Part shown: positions 56,386 through 64,000 of the stretch, piece by piece | Position numbering within the stretch: position 1 is the first letter of the stretch | Layout of the letters: each line of letters begins with the position of its first letter | Assembly: GCA_964636405.1 (NCBI GenBank) | Contig: CAZWSI010000004.1 | Location: forward strand, 1-64,000 | Direction of reading: 5' to 3' | DNA from: CAZKGE01 sp964636405 | GTDB taxonomy: Bacteria; Bacillota; Clostridia; Christensenellales; CAG-138 | DNA length: 64,000 nucleotides | Translations under genes and position numbers: made by a program | Notes under the pieces: model-generated | The model's input: only the letters and a program-made list of their open reading frames with translations | Database searches by the model: none | What the model was told of the DNA's origin: nothing

Positions 56386-56625
56386 GACGAGGGAACGCAA
56401 GGGGCGCTGCCCCTTGACCCTGCCCATGGAATCGCCCTGAAAGCAAATAGACAAAGACTCGGCCCGGCGAAATATCGCCGGGCCAAGTTGTTTTCACAGA
56501 AAAAGCGAAAGCGCACGCACAAAACGCGGTCAGAGATGGGATTCTTAAGGGGCGTTGCCCCTTAAGCGGGTCTTAGGGCAGAGCCCTAACCCGTTCTCCC
56601 GTTCCCCGTCCCCCTCCCCCCAGCG
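56386..56625. repeat. Convergent-gene structured repeat element, copy 3
   Basis: It lies between the 3' ends of the GNAT-like gene (+) and the alcohol dehydrogenase gene (-). Hairpins: CAAGGGGC/GCCCCTTG near 56398-56416, GGCCCGGCGA/TCGCCGGGCC near 56461-56484, CTTAAGGGGC/GCCCCTTAAG near 56545-56567 and TTAGGGC/GCCCTAA near 56574-56590. The CCAAAGGG hairpin of copy 2 is deleted. The unpaired AATAGACAAAGACT and CAAAACGCGGTCAGA blocks match copy 2. No gene is visible. Confidence 0.88.
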
Positions 56626-56629
56626 TCCG

Positions 56630-57673
56630 CTACTCCCAGAGGCGCACGCCGACGCGGAAGGTTTCGGGCGAGAGGGCGCGGCGGAAAGCGGTATCGGCCT
56701 GCGAGAGCGGGTACATCTCCGTGAGGAAGGGCTTTACGTCCACAATGCCGAGGCCGATAAGCCGCGCGGCGGTGTAAAAGCCCTCCGAGGTCGGGCTGTA
56801 GGAGCCGGTAACGGTCTTTTCGCTATAGTGGATATGGTTGGGGTTGACGGCGATATCTCCATCGGGATGGAAGGAGCCGTAGTATACCAGCTTGCCCATC
56901 TTGCGCAGCGCGGCGATATAATCCTGCGCGAGGCGCGTGAGCGACACGGTGAGGAACACCGCGTGCGCGCCGCCGCCGGTGCGGGCTTTGATCTCCTCGA
57001 CTGCGTCGCAGGCCGTGGGATCCATCACAATCGCCCCCATGCGCGCGGCAAGCGCCGCGCGGGCCTTGTCCAGCTCGACCATGAACACACGCGCGCCGCG
57101 TTTTTGGCAGAGCACGTTGTGGAGCTGGCCCATAATGCCGCCGCCCACAATGACCACATCCTGGCCAAAGCGCACGTCCGCGTGCTCCACGCTCCGCAGG
57201 CAGCAGGCCAGCGGCTCGGCAAAGGCCGCGACGGCCATATCGATCGCGGGATCGGGCATGGGGTACACGCGCGCGGTGGATACGGCGATATACTGCGCCA
57301 TGCCGCCGCTGCCGGGAATGCCGTCGTAGCTGCGCTTTTTGGCCTTGCCCGCGCAAAGATTGTCGTTGCCCGTATAGCAAAAATCGCAGTGCCCGCAGCT
57401 ATCGAGGGTTTTGACCACAACCGCGTCGCCCACCCGGAAGGAGGTAATCGTGCCCTCCGGCACGGCGGCTACATGGCCCGCGATCTCATGCCCGGGCACG
57501 AAGGGCAGCTTCATGCCGCCGCCGTCCTTAAAGATGCGCTGCTCCCAGGTGCAGATGAGGCACGCTTCAATTTTAACCAGAAGCTCGCCGTCGGCGGGCA
57601 CGGGCACGGATACGTCCCGCAGCTCGACCCGCTCCTTGTCCGTTACTACGAGCGCTTTCATTTTCTGCTCCAT
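56630..57673 (-). CDS. Zinc-type medium-chain alcohol/polyol dehydrogenase
   Basis: 347 residues of the threonine/sorbitol dehydrogenase group. The N-terminal catalytic zinc site is seen in ACLICTWEQRIFK and PFVPGHEIAGHVAAV (about 58-72). The structural-zinc cysteines are CGHCDFCYTGNDNLC (about 95-109). The Rossmann motif is VVIVGGGIMGQL (about 167-178). It oxidises a polyol or secondary alcohol with NAD(P). Last gene of the sugar-uptake operon, 16 bases after the aldolase gene. The start MEQKMKAL at 57673 has an AGGAGGC-type site; MKAL four codons later is an alternative. Confidence 0.92.
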   Translation of the reverse strand: MEQKMKALVVTDKERVELRDVSVPVPADGELLVKIEACLICTWEQRIFKDGGGMKLPFVPGHEIAGHVAAVPEGTITSFRVGDAVVVKTLDSCGHCDFCYTGNDNLCAGKAKKRSYDGIPGSGGMAQYIAVSTARVYPMPDPAIDMAVAAFAEPLACCLRSVEHADVRFGQDVVIVGGGIMGQLHNVLCQKRGARVFMVELDKARAALAARMGAIVMDPTACDAVEEIKARTGGGAHAVFLTVSLTRLAQDYIAALRKMGKLVYYGSFHPDGDIAVNPNHIHYSEKTVTGSYSPTSEGFYTAARLIGLGIVDVKPFLTEMYPLSQADTAFRRALSPETFRVGVRLWE

Positions 57674-57689
57674 TTTCCTGCCTCCGATC

Positions 57690-58463
57690 CTACAGTCCGC
57701 GAATGTCCGCGGCGCGCTTGCCCTCGTGCACGAGCGAAACGAGCGCCCGCGTAACCGCCTCGGGGTCCTTGTGATTCCACACGTTGCGGCCGATGGCCAC
57801 GCCCGCCGCGCCCACGGAGAGCGCGTCCTCGATGCAGGCAAACAGGCCGGAAAGATCCTTGACCGCCTCGCCGCCCAGAATGACGACGGGCCGGTAGGAC
57901 GCGTCGATCACCTGCTTGAACTCCTCTTTGGTGCCGGAATAGGTGGTCTTGATGATGCTTGCGCCGTATTCGCAGCCGGTGCGGGCGGCAAGCTTGACGT
58001 TCTCGGGGGTCTTGGGCTGTAAATTGCTAAAGCCGCCGGGCAGCATTTCGGCCATGACGGGCACGCCCCAGGCGTTGCCCTGCCGAACCAGCTCGGCAAC
58101 GTTCTTCATGCAGTCCTGCTCGGTGGGCGTGCCGGGGAAGCCGTTGACCACCACCGCGTCCGCGCCCACGCGCAGCGCGTCCTCCACGGAAAAGAGCAGG
58201 CGCGGGTAGCCGTTGGCGTCGCTGGGCAGCGCCGAATAGCCGCCGTCCGCGCGCACGATGAGGCCCACGTCGCCAAGCACGTCCGCATATTTGACCGCAA
58301 TGCCGTAGGAAACGAGCACCGCGTCCGCGCCGCCCTTCACGATGGCGCGCAGCTTTTCGCCGGTGTCGTCGAGCGCGGGATTGACCCGCATGCCCATGCC
58401 GTGGTCCATGGCGATGACGACGGTTCTGCCGTCCTCACGGAAAATTCGATTCAGTCGCTTCAT
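57690..58463 (-). CDS. Class I aldolase of the DeoC/LacD/DhnA family
   Basis: 257 residues. VVIAMDHGMGMRV (about 15-27) is the DhnA-type start. DAVLVSYGIAVKYADV, ADAVVVNGFPGTPTEQDCM and the likely Schiff-base Lys in GASIIKTTYSGTKEEFKQVI (about 173) follow. PVVILGGEAVKDLSGLFACIEDALSVGAAGVAIGRNVWNHKDP (about 192-233) is the phosphate-binding part. It resembles archaeal-type fructose-bisphosphate aldolase and LsrF. With the FGGY kinase in the operon it probably cleaves the phosphorylated sugar. A perfect AAGGAGG site precedes the ATG. Confidence 0.9.
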   Translation of the reverse strand: MKRLNRIFREDGRTVVIAMDHGMGMRVNPALDDTGEKLRAIVKGGADAVLVSYGIAVKYADVLGDVGLIVRADGGYSALPSDANGYPRLLFSVEDALRVGADAVVVNGFPGTPTEQDCMKNVAELVRQGNAWGVPVMAEMLPGGFSNLQPKTPENVKLAARTGCEYGASIIKTTYSGTKEEFKQVIDASYRPVVILGGEAVKDLSGLFACIEDALSVGAAGVAIGRNVWNHKDPEAVTRALVSLVHEGKRAADIRGL

Positions 58464-58490
58464 ACATGCTTCCTCCTTGTTGGAAATGGG

Positions 58491-59546
58491 TTACAGGATC
58501 TGACCGCTGGTCTTGTCCCAGTAGACGCAGACCTCGTCGCCCGTGTTGTATTGCTGGGTATAGCCGTAGGAGATGGTCTTCATGGCAAGCGTTTCGCCGA
58601 TGCGCAGCGAATAGTGCGTAAGCTCGCCCAGGAAGGTGACCTCCTCCACCGTGCCGCGCAGCACGTTCGCGCCCGCGGGCACGGCCGACGCGTCCCTTGT
58701 CAGGGAGAGATATTCGGGCCGCAAAACGAGCGAATCGTTCTCCGCGTCGTGCAGCGGCGCTTGCGCGAGCAGCTCCGCGCCGTTTTCAAGCGTAAACACG
58801 CCCCTTTTCGCATCGTAGCTGCCGCGCAGGAAATTGGATTTGCCAATAAAATCGGCCACAAAGCTGTTTTCCGGATGATGATAGATCTCCCGGGGTGCGG
58901 CGAGCTGCTCAATCACGCCGTTTTTCATGACCGCGATGCGGTCGGCCATGGTGAGCGCCTCCTCCTGATCGTGCGTAACGAAAATGGAGGTGATGCCCAC
59001 GCTCTGTTGAATGCGCCGGATCTGGCCGCGCGTTTCCACGCGAAGCTTCGCGTCAAGGTTGCTCAGCGGCTCGTCGAGCAGCAGCACCTTGGGCTTCATC
59101 ACCAGCGCGCGCGCGAGCGCCACGCGCTGCTGCTGCCCGCCGGAAAGCTGCAAAATGGCGCGTCCCTCCTTGCCCTCGAGGCCGACGATGGCGAGCATTT
59201 CCACCACGCGCTCGCGAATCTCCTTATTGGGGCGTTTTTGCACCCGGAGGCCGAAGGCCACGTTTTCAAACACGTTCAGATGCGGGAAAAGCGCGTAGCT
59301 TTGGAACACCAGCGAGGTGGGACGTTTTTCCGGGGGCAGGTCGGTCACGTCGCGGCCGTCCATGACGATCGAGCCCGCGTCCGCGTCGAGAAAGCCCGAC
59401 AAAAGCCGGAGCAGCGTTGTTTTGCCGCAGCCGGACGGGCCGAGCAGGCAAAGCATCTCACCGTTCTCCACTTGGATGCTTACATTGTCCACGGCATGCA
59501 CGTCGCCGAAGCGCTTGCAAAGGCCTTTGATTTCTACCATTGACAT
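58491..59546 (-). CDS. ABC transporter ATPase (PotA/MalK type)
   Basis: 351 residues. Walker A is GPSGCGKTTLLRLLSGF (about 36-52), the Q-loop LVFQSYALFPHL, the signature LSGGQQQRVALARALV (about 135-150), Walker B VLLLDEPLSNLDAKLR and the switch FVTHDQEEAL. A C-terminal TOBE-type domain (about 240-350) holds FIGKSNFLRGSYDAKRG. It powers the importer formed with the fused permease and binding protein upstream. The start MSMVEIKGL at 59546 is preferred, because a GGAGG site is correctly spaced; MEEPL at 59561 is an alternative. Confidence 0.95.
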   Translation of the reverse strand: MSMVEIKGLCKRFGDVHAVDNVSIQVENGEMLCLLGPSGCGKTTLLRLLSGFLDADAGSIVMDGRDVTDLPPEKRPTSLVFQSYALFPHLNVFENVAFGLRVQKRPNKEIRERVVEMLAIVGLEGKEGRAILQLSGGQQQRVALARALVMKPKVLLLDEPLSNLDAKLRVETRGQIRRIQQSVGITSIFVTHDQEEALTMADRIAVMKNGVIEQLAAPREIYHHPENSFVADFIGKSNFLRGSYDAKRGVFTLENGAELLAQAPLHDAENDSLVLRPEYLSLTRDASAVPAGANVLRGTVEEVTFLGELTHYSLRIGETLAMKTISYGYTQQYNTGDEVCVYWDKTSGQIL

Positions 59547-59619
59547 AAGAGGTTCCTCCATCCTGAGCCGTATAGCATTTGAACCGGGCGAGCGGGCGAT
59601 AAACGCCTTGCCGGCCAGC

Positions 59620-61461
59620 TTACATCTTAAATTTGTTGAGCCCGATGGTGCGGTCGATGACAAACAGCACCAGCATGGCGAAAAGGATGAGCAGGCACGA
59701 AATCGCGGTGATGGTGAGGTCGATGCCGTACTCGAGCTGCGCAAAGATGCGCACGGGGAGCGTCTGGTTCGCGCCGCGCACGATAAAGCGGCTCACGGTT
59801 GTTTCATCCATGGACGTAATAAAGGAGAATAAACCCGCCACCACGATGCCAGGCTTGATAATGGGGAAGGTCACCTTGCGGAAGGTATATACGGGCCCCG
59901 CGCCCAGGTCGCGCGCAGCCTCCTCGATGGACATATCAAAGCCAACGAGCGAGGAGAGCACCATGCGGATGACATAGGCCGAGGTAATCATAATGTGCAC
60001 AAGGTAGAGCACGCGCATGGAGCCGACCATATCCATCGCCACGCTGAAGCGGAGCATGGAAATGCCGACGATGACCGCGGGCAACGTAATGGGCGAGAGG
60101 AAATAGGTTTTCACATGCTCCACGCTGCGGAACTTGAAGCGCGTGAGCGCGAGCGCGGCCATGGTGCCGATGATGAGCGAGATGCCCGTGCTGATGAGCG
60201 CGACGCGCAGGCTGATGAGGAAGGAGCGAATATACTCCTTCTTAATGAAAATATTCTTGAACCATTGCAGCGAATAGCTGGACGGCGGGAACTGAACAAA
60301 CATTTTGTCGCCCGAAAACGCGCTGATGATCACGACCGGCAGCGGCAGCACGATAAACACCACCACGAGCACCACCAGCGCAATGAGCAGCCCCCTGCCC
60401 ACGGAGCCCGCCGTGCGGCCCGCACGGATGGACAGCCGCTCATATTCCTTCGCGCGCGCGCGCTTTTTGCCCGCGCCGAGCGCGCGGGCCACGGCCGCCC
60501 ACACGCCGTACCACGCGTTGGACACCGCGCGCGTGATGCGGTAGCGCGGCGCGTTATAATTGATGTCCCGGTATACGCCCGAGCGGTCGTTCATCTTTTC
60601 GATGCGCGAGGTCATGCGGTTGTACACGGTGATGAGGATCACGCTGAAGGTGAGCAGGATAAAGGCCGCCGCGGCCGCGAACGGCCAATCAAGCAGCGAC
60701 ATGGCCTGCTGGTAAATCAGCATGGTCATCGTCATCACGGTGCTGCCGCCGAGGAGCTGGGGCGTAACAAAGGACGAAAAGCTCAGCAGAAACACAAAGA
60801 GGCTTCCGGCGACTACGCCGGGCATGCTCAGCGGGAAGGTGACCTGAAAGAACGCGGAAACACGCGAGCAGCCAAGATCGCGCGCGGCCTCCTCGAGGTT
60901 CATGTTCACGTTTTCGAGCACGCTCTTGACGGAAAGAATCATATAGGGCATAAAAACCTGCGCGAGGCCCAGCACAATGCCCAATTCGCTGGGGATAAAC
61001 TTGACGCGCGCAAAGCCCAGCCATTCAAGGATGCTGTTGACCGGGCCGTGGTTGCCGAAGATGATCATCAGGCCCAGCGTGCGCGCCACCACGTTGGTCA
61101 ATAGCGGCGTAAGAATGAGCGCGAGGAGAAGGTTCTTCACCTTGGGGCTGCCTTTTGCCATGGCCATGGCCACAGGATAGCCCATGACGAGGGAAAGCAC
61201 GGTGGCGTAGATGGCGATGCGGAAGGTGCGCCACAGAACCTTGAGGTAATACGGCTCGAACATCCGCGCGAAGTTGTCGAGGGAAAATACGCTTCGGTCA
61301 ATGAGCCCGCTGCCCTGCACGCCCTTGAAAAAGCTGATGGAAAAGAGCATGATAAGCGGCACCATAAAGCCGATGGCAACGACGAGCAGCGCCGGCGACA
61401 TGAGTGCCGCCTTGCCCGCCGCCTGCCGCCTGTTGATTTTGTGCTTGTGCGTTGCTGCCAT
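59620..61461 (-). CDS. Fused double permease of an ABC importer (PotB-PotC type)
   Basis: 613 residues containing two complete binding-protein-dependent permease modules in one chain. The first (about 20-285) has the EAA coupling loop EEAARDLGCSRVSAFFQVTFPLSMPGV (about 193-219). The second (about 350-610) has EEAARDLGAGPVYTFRKVTFPIIKPGIV (about 523-550). About twelve membrane helices are visible. A basic cytoplasmic linker (about 290-350) joins the halves. Most relatives encode PotB and PotC separately. It is placed between the binding protein and ATPase genes, with a GGAGGG site before the ATG. Confidence 0.93.
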   Translation of the reverse strand: MAATHKHKINRRQAAGKAALMSPALLVVAIGFMVPLIMLFSISFFKGVQGSGLIDRSVFSLDNFARMFEPYYLKVLWRTFRIAIYATVLSLVMGYPVAMAMAKGSPKVKNLLLALILTPLLTNVVARTLGLMIIFGNHGPVNSILEWLGFARVKFIPSELGIVLGLAQVFMPYMILSVKSVLENVNMNLEEAARDLGCSRVSAFFQVTFPLSMPGVVAGSLFVFLLSFSSFVTPQLLGGSTVMTMTMLIYQQAMSLLDWPFAAAAAFILLTFSVILITVYNRMTSRIEKMNDRSGVYRDINYNAPRYRITRAVSNAWYGVWAAVARALGAGKKRARAKEYERLSIRAGRTAGSVGRGLLIALVVLVVVFIVLPLPVVIISAFSGDKMFVQFPPSSYSLQWFKNIFIKKEYIRSFLISLRVALISTGISLIIGTMAALALTRFKFRSVEHVKTYFLSPITLPAVIVGISMLRFSVAMDMVGSMRVLYLVHIMITSAYVIRMVLSSLVGFDMSIEEAARDLGAGPVYTFRKVTFPIIKPGIVVAGLFSFITSMDETTVSRFIVRGANQTLPVRIFAQLEYGIDLTITAISCLLILFAMLVLFVIDRTIGLNKFKM

Positions 61462-61488
61462 GATCGTTCCCTCCGAAAATGAAAGTCC

Positions 61489-61512
61489 GGGAGGGGCTTT
61501 TACGCCCCTCCC
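61489..61512 (-). terminator. Intercistronic hairpin after the binding-protein gene
   Basis: GGGAGGGGC and GCCCCTCCC pair around a six-base loop in the 66-base gap between the binding-protein and permease genes. Such hairpins usually raise the amount of binding-protein mRNA relative to the downstream genes by partial termination or 3' protection. Confidence 0.65.
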
Positions 61513-61527
61513 AGGGTTGGTCCGTTA

Positions 61528-62658
61528 CTAGCCGAGGATTTTGGTGTTCCACAGCTCGGTCCACGCGGCCTGGTTGGCCGTGCAGGCTTCGTTGTTCAGC
61601 GCGATGAGCTTGCTCACGTCGTCCGCGCCGTACACAACCTTGGAAGCCAGGTCGTCGGCGAGCACGATGGCGGAGTTGGTCGGGCCGTAGTAGAGGCGCT
61701 CGGCATAAGCCTGCTGCACATCCTGGCCCAGATGCAGGTTAATCCAGATCTCCGCGAGATCCGCGTTCTTGCTGTTGACCGGGATGGCCGCGCAGTTCAT
61801 GGAGAGCACGCCGCCTTCCTCGGGGAGGGTGAAGTCCACGCTGCCGCCGGCCTCTTTGTAGGCGGTCACGTAGCCGTCGATTTGGGGCGCAAGCACCACG
61901 TCGCCCTGCTCAAAGGCCAGGTTGATTTCGTCGATGCCGCTGAGGAGGAGCGGGAAGGGCTTTAGCTTTTCGATGGCGTCGATGCCGGGCTGGATGTTGC
62001 TTTCATCGCCGCCGTTGATCTTTGCCGCCATCACGAGGAACGCGGTGCCCTGGGTGCCGGGATAGACGGCCGGGGCGACCTTGCCCGCGTAGGCTTCATC
62101 CCACATCACGTTCCAGGAGGTGGGCGCTTCGGTGAAGGTCTTGGTGCTGTACATGAGGCCCACGGACATGAACGCCACGCCGTAGCCGCCGCTGTTCTTG
62201 GCCAGGTCATACAGGGTGTTGTAGTTCGGCACGCCCTCGGGGTTGGCGGGCTGAATCACGCCGTCCTTGGTAGCCTGCTCGGTCTGCGCCATATTGATGT
62301 ACACCACGTCCATGGACGGGTTCTCGGTTTCGGCGTACAGCATGGCATAACGGTCGGAGGAGCCGCCGGTGATGATTTCCACGGTCGCGCCGGTCTGTTC
62401 CTCAAAGGCGGGAACGATCAGCTCGCGGACGATTTCCTCCTGGGTGCTGCCCCAAATGCCGACGACAAGGGTTCTGCCCTCGCCAATCTTGGCTTCGGGA
62501 GCGGCGGGTGCATCCGTCGCGGCGGGTGCCTCGGCGGGCGCTTCGGTCGCGGCGGGCTGCGCGGCCGGTTCGGTCGTCGCAGCGGGTTCCTTGGCGCATC
62601 CTGCGAACAGCATGGCGCACGCCAGCACGACAGCCAACAGAGCATACAGTTTCTTCAT
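61528..62658 (-). CDS. ABC transporter substrate-binding lipoprotein (PotD-like)
   Basis: 376 residues. The lipoprotein signal is LYALLAVVLACAMLFAGC (lipid Cys about 21), followed by an Ala/Pro/Thr/Glu linker (about 23-55), then a type II periplasmic-binding fold: TLVVGIWGSTQEEIV, AFEEQTGATVEIITGGSSDRYAML, PSMDVVYINMAQTEQA and ALAFEQGDVVLAP-like INLAFEQGDVVLAPQ. PotD-like proteins bind polyamines, iron or small carbohydrates. The kinase, aldolase and dehydrogenase in this operon favour a sugar or polyol (inference). The start MKKLYALL at 62658 follows an AAGGAGG site. Confidence 0.92.
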   Translation of the reverse strand: MKKLYALLAVVLACAMLFAGCAKEPAATTEPAAQPAATEAPAEAPAATDAPAAPEAKIGEGRTLVVGIWGSTQEEIVRELIVPAFEEQTGATVEIITGGSSDRYAMLYAETENPSMDVVYINMAQTEQATKDGVIQPANPEGVPNYNTLYDLAKNSGGYGVAFMSVGLMYSTKTFTEAPTSWNVMWDEAYAGKVAPAVYPGTQGTAFLVMAAKINGGDESNIQPGIDAIEKLKPFPLLLSGIDEINLAFEQGDVVLAPQIDGYVTAYKEAGGSVDFTLPEEGGVLSMNCAAIPVNSKNADLAEIWINLHLGQDVQQAYAERLYYGPTNSAIVLADDLASKVVYGADDVSKLIALNNEACTANQAAWTELWNTKILG

Positions 62659-62709
62659 GGGTTGCCTCCTTTTATTTTTTGGGTTCCAGAGTGACATTAT
62701 CCTCACGGT

Positions 62710-64000
62710 CTAGCGCTTCTCGGCCTGACCGCAATGATACAGGGATCGGAAGGTGTCCTTGAGCGCGCCGTACATATCCTTATAGATGGCAAACAGCGCG
62801 TCATAGCTGGCCTTGACGGAAAGGTCGGGCTCGAATACGCCGCCCGCCTTGATGCAGCCGTCGCAATCCTCCTTGGTGTACGCGCCGCTGCCCACGGCCG
62901 CGATGATGGCCGCGCCGAAGGCCGACGCGTCCTGCTCCATCATGCGCTCAAAGCGCACGCCGCAGATGTTGGCCTTGATTTGCAGCCATTTGTCGTTGCG
63001 GTTTACACCGCCCACGGCGCGGATGGTTTTGATATCGCCGCCCATGCGCTCCACATTGTGGCGGATGGCAAAGCCCACGCCCTGAAAGAGCGCTTGCAGC
63101 ATCTGCGCGGCGGTCGTCTGCGAATCCATGCCCAGAAACACGCCCCGGGCCTTTTCATCCCACACGGGGCTGCGCTCGCCCGAAAGATACGGCAAAAACA
63201 AAAGATTGACGGGCTTGGCCGGGTCGATTTCCCGTTCGAGCGCATCCATGTCCATGCCCGCGAAGCACTCCTTAAACCACTGATAGCTCGCGCCCGTGGA
63301 GGAAAGCGTGTCGATGAGGATGGCCGCGTCCGGCAAAACGTGCAGGGTGCGGGAGAGATTCGTGTCCACGGAGCGGGTGAGGCAGGTGGAGGTGCCGGAG
63401 CCGTCCACAACCACGTCGTCGAGGAAGCCGCCCGCGCCCACAGCCTCGCAGAACGCGTCGATGCCGCCGGGGTACACCGGAATGCCGTCGGGCAGGCCGC
63501 AGGCCCGCGAAAAGTCCGTGCAGGTGCGGCCGATCTCGCTCCATGAGGGCACGACCTCGGGCATCACGCGCGCGGGCACGCCCGTCGCGCCCGTGTCCCA
63601 CGCGTCGCGGCCGTGATCGTAGTAGAGGATGGTCGTCGCGGTCGAAAGATCGATTGTGCGTTTGCCGCAGAGCAGGTAGGCAAAATACGATTTTGGATCG
63701 AGGTAGGTTATGCCCGGCTCGAACAGCGCGGGGTAATGGCGATAGAACCAGAAAAGCTTGGCCTCAAGGCTCGTCGCGTCCTTTTGAAAGCCCGGCCAGA
63801 GCTCCTTGAGGAGGGCGGCCTCCTCGAGCGCGCGCCGGTCCTGCCAGGTGACGATGGGGGTCAGGGGCGTGCCGTCCTTGTCGATAAACACGGCGCTCGG
63901 GCCGTGGCCGGACAATCCGATGCCGGAGATGGTGGAGGGGTCTACGCCGTTGTCGTCAAAGAGCCTGCCGAGCGCCCGGCTGACCGTTTCGGCGACAATC
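62710..64000 (-). CDS. FGGY family carbohydrate kinase (xylulokinase-like), N-terminus beyond the right edge
   Basis: About 430 residues are visible and the frame is still open at base 64000. Seen are ISGIGLSGHGPSAVFIDKDG, the substrate-site TWQDRRA (about where xylulokinases carry WxDxR), VDGSGTSTCLTRSVD (FGGY domain 2 phosphate loop) and GGVNRNDKWLQIKANICGVRFER (the conserved adenosine-site GGGSRN-like motif). It phosphorylates a sugar or polyol taken up by the ABC importer encoded next, 50 bases downstream. It is the first visible gene of the operon; the promoter lies outside. Confidence 0.9.
   Translation of the reverse strand, partial: IVAETVSRALGRLFDDNGVDPSTISGIGLSGHGPSAVFIDKDGTPLTPIVTWQDRRALEEAALLKELWPGFQKDATSLEAKLFWFYRHYPALFEPGITYLDPKSYFAYLLCGKRTIDLSTATTILYYDHGRDAWDTGATGVPARVMPEVVPSWSEIGRTCTDFSRACGLPDGIPVYPGGIDAFCEAVGAGGFLDDVVVDGSGTSTCLTRSVDTNLSRTLHVLPDAAILIDTLSSTGASYQWFKECFAGMDMDALEREIDPAKPVNLLFLPYLSGERSPVWDEKARGVFLGMDSQTTAAQMLQALFQGVGFAIRHNVERMGGDIKTIRAVGGVNRNDKWLQIKANICGVRFERMMEQDASAFGAAIIAAVGSGAYTKEDCDGCIKAGGVFEPDLSVKASYDALFAIYKDMYGALKDTFRSLYHCGQAEKR

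Overview
**Organism.** The window is GC-rich (I judge about 60-65 %) and densely coding. It looks like a chromosomal segment of a Gram-positive, anaerobic Clostridia-type bacterium, probably an uncultured gut or sediment lineage. The pointers are a sporulation/stationary-phase sigma factor of the SigH type next to rlmB and mini-RNase III, a CwlD-like amidase, an ECF (energy-coupling factor) vitamin-type transporter, two tungsten-type aldehyde:ferredoxin oxidoreductases, ferredoxins, RsgA, and AGGAGG-type ribosome binding sites. I see no rRNA, tRNA, CRISPR array, prophage or transposase.

**Layout.** 1-6.8 kb is housekeeping: the ileS end, a DUF554 membrane protein, carbamate kinase, and the amidase-mrnC-rlmB-sigH run. 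RlmB here carries a long KPYGD repeat tail. 7.3-9.8 kb is a compact aldehyde oxidoreductase - ferredoxin - MoaD/ThiS-like set. 9.8-13.5 kb holds a ZIP metal transporter and a two-component system. 13.8-30.5 kb is the most unusual part: 18 consecutive minus-strand genes, many overlapping, that read as one operon from a good promoter at about 30.63 kb. In transcription order they are: methenyl-tetrahydromethanopterin cyclohydrolase (Mch) homologue, FAD amine/amino-acid oxidoreductase, ECF T, A, A' and S components, HcnA-like 2Fe-2S protein, HcnB-like flavoprotein, BFD-like 2Fe-2S protein, two amidohydrolases, ferredoxin, methyl-THF methyltransferase-like protein, GntR/UTRA regulator, second aldehyde oxidoreductase, iron alcohol dehydrogenase, UbiD and UbiX. 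Facing it is a lipoprotein gene with an almost perfect internal duplication.

32-36.8 kb holds a pentapeptide-repeat protein, a YdcF-type membrane protein and UvrA. 37-42.3 kb is a sugar-acid/polyol locus: an inositol-type dehydrogenase, a sugar isomerase, a tagaturonate-epimerase-like protein and a HAD phosphatase, with a divergent PfkB kinase that has a CcpA-type operator at its promoter. 42.5-46.6 kb holds murG, an RNA methyltransferase, a small membrane protein and rsgA. 46.9-53.7 kb is one 2260-residue multi-PAS/GGDEF/EAL/GAF protein. 54-56.4 kb holds a 54-residue membrane protein, a DUF4349 lipoprotein and a GNAT-like protein. 56.6-64 kb is an operon for uptake and catabolism of a sugar or polyol: FGGY kinase, binding protein, fused permease, ATPase, aldolase and alcohol dehydrogenase.

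**How it may fit together.** The 18-gene operon looks like a self-contained import and catabolic module: a dedicated transporter, hydrolases, a multi-subunit flavin/Fe-S dehydrogenase, one-carbon (pterin-linked) enzymes, redox enzymes passing electrons to ferredoxin, a decarboxylase pair, and its own regulator. The substrate cannot be read from sequence. Separately, three copies of an intergenic element about 235-285 bp long, made of nested hairpins, sit exactly between convergent gene ends. Their stems keep pairing through compensatory changes, so they are likely bidirectional terminators or another structured element. Family assignments come from motif recognition only; no database search was run.
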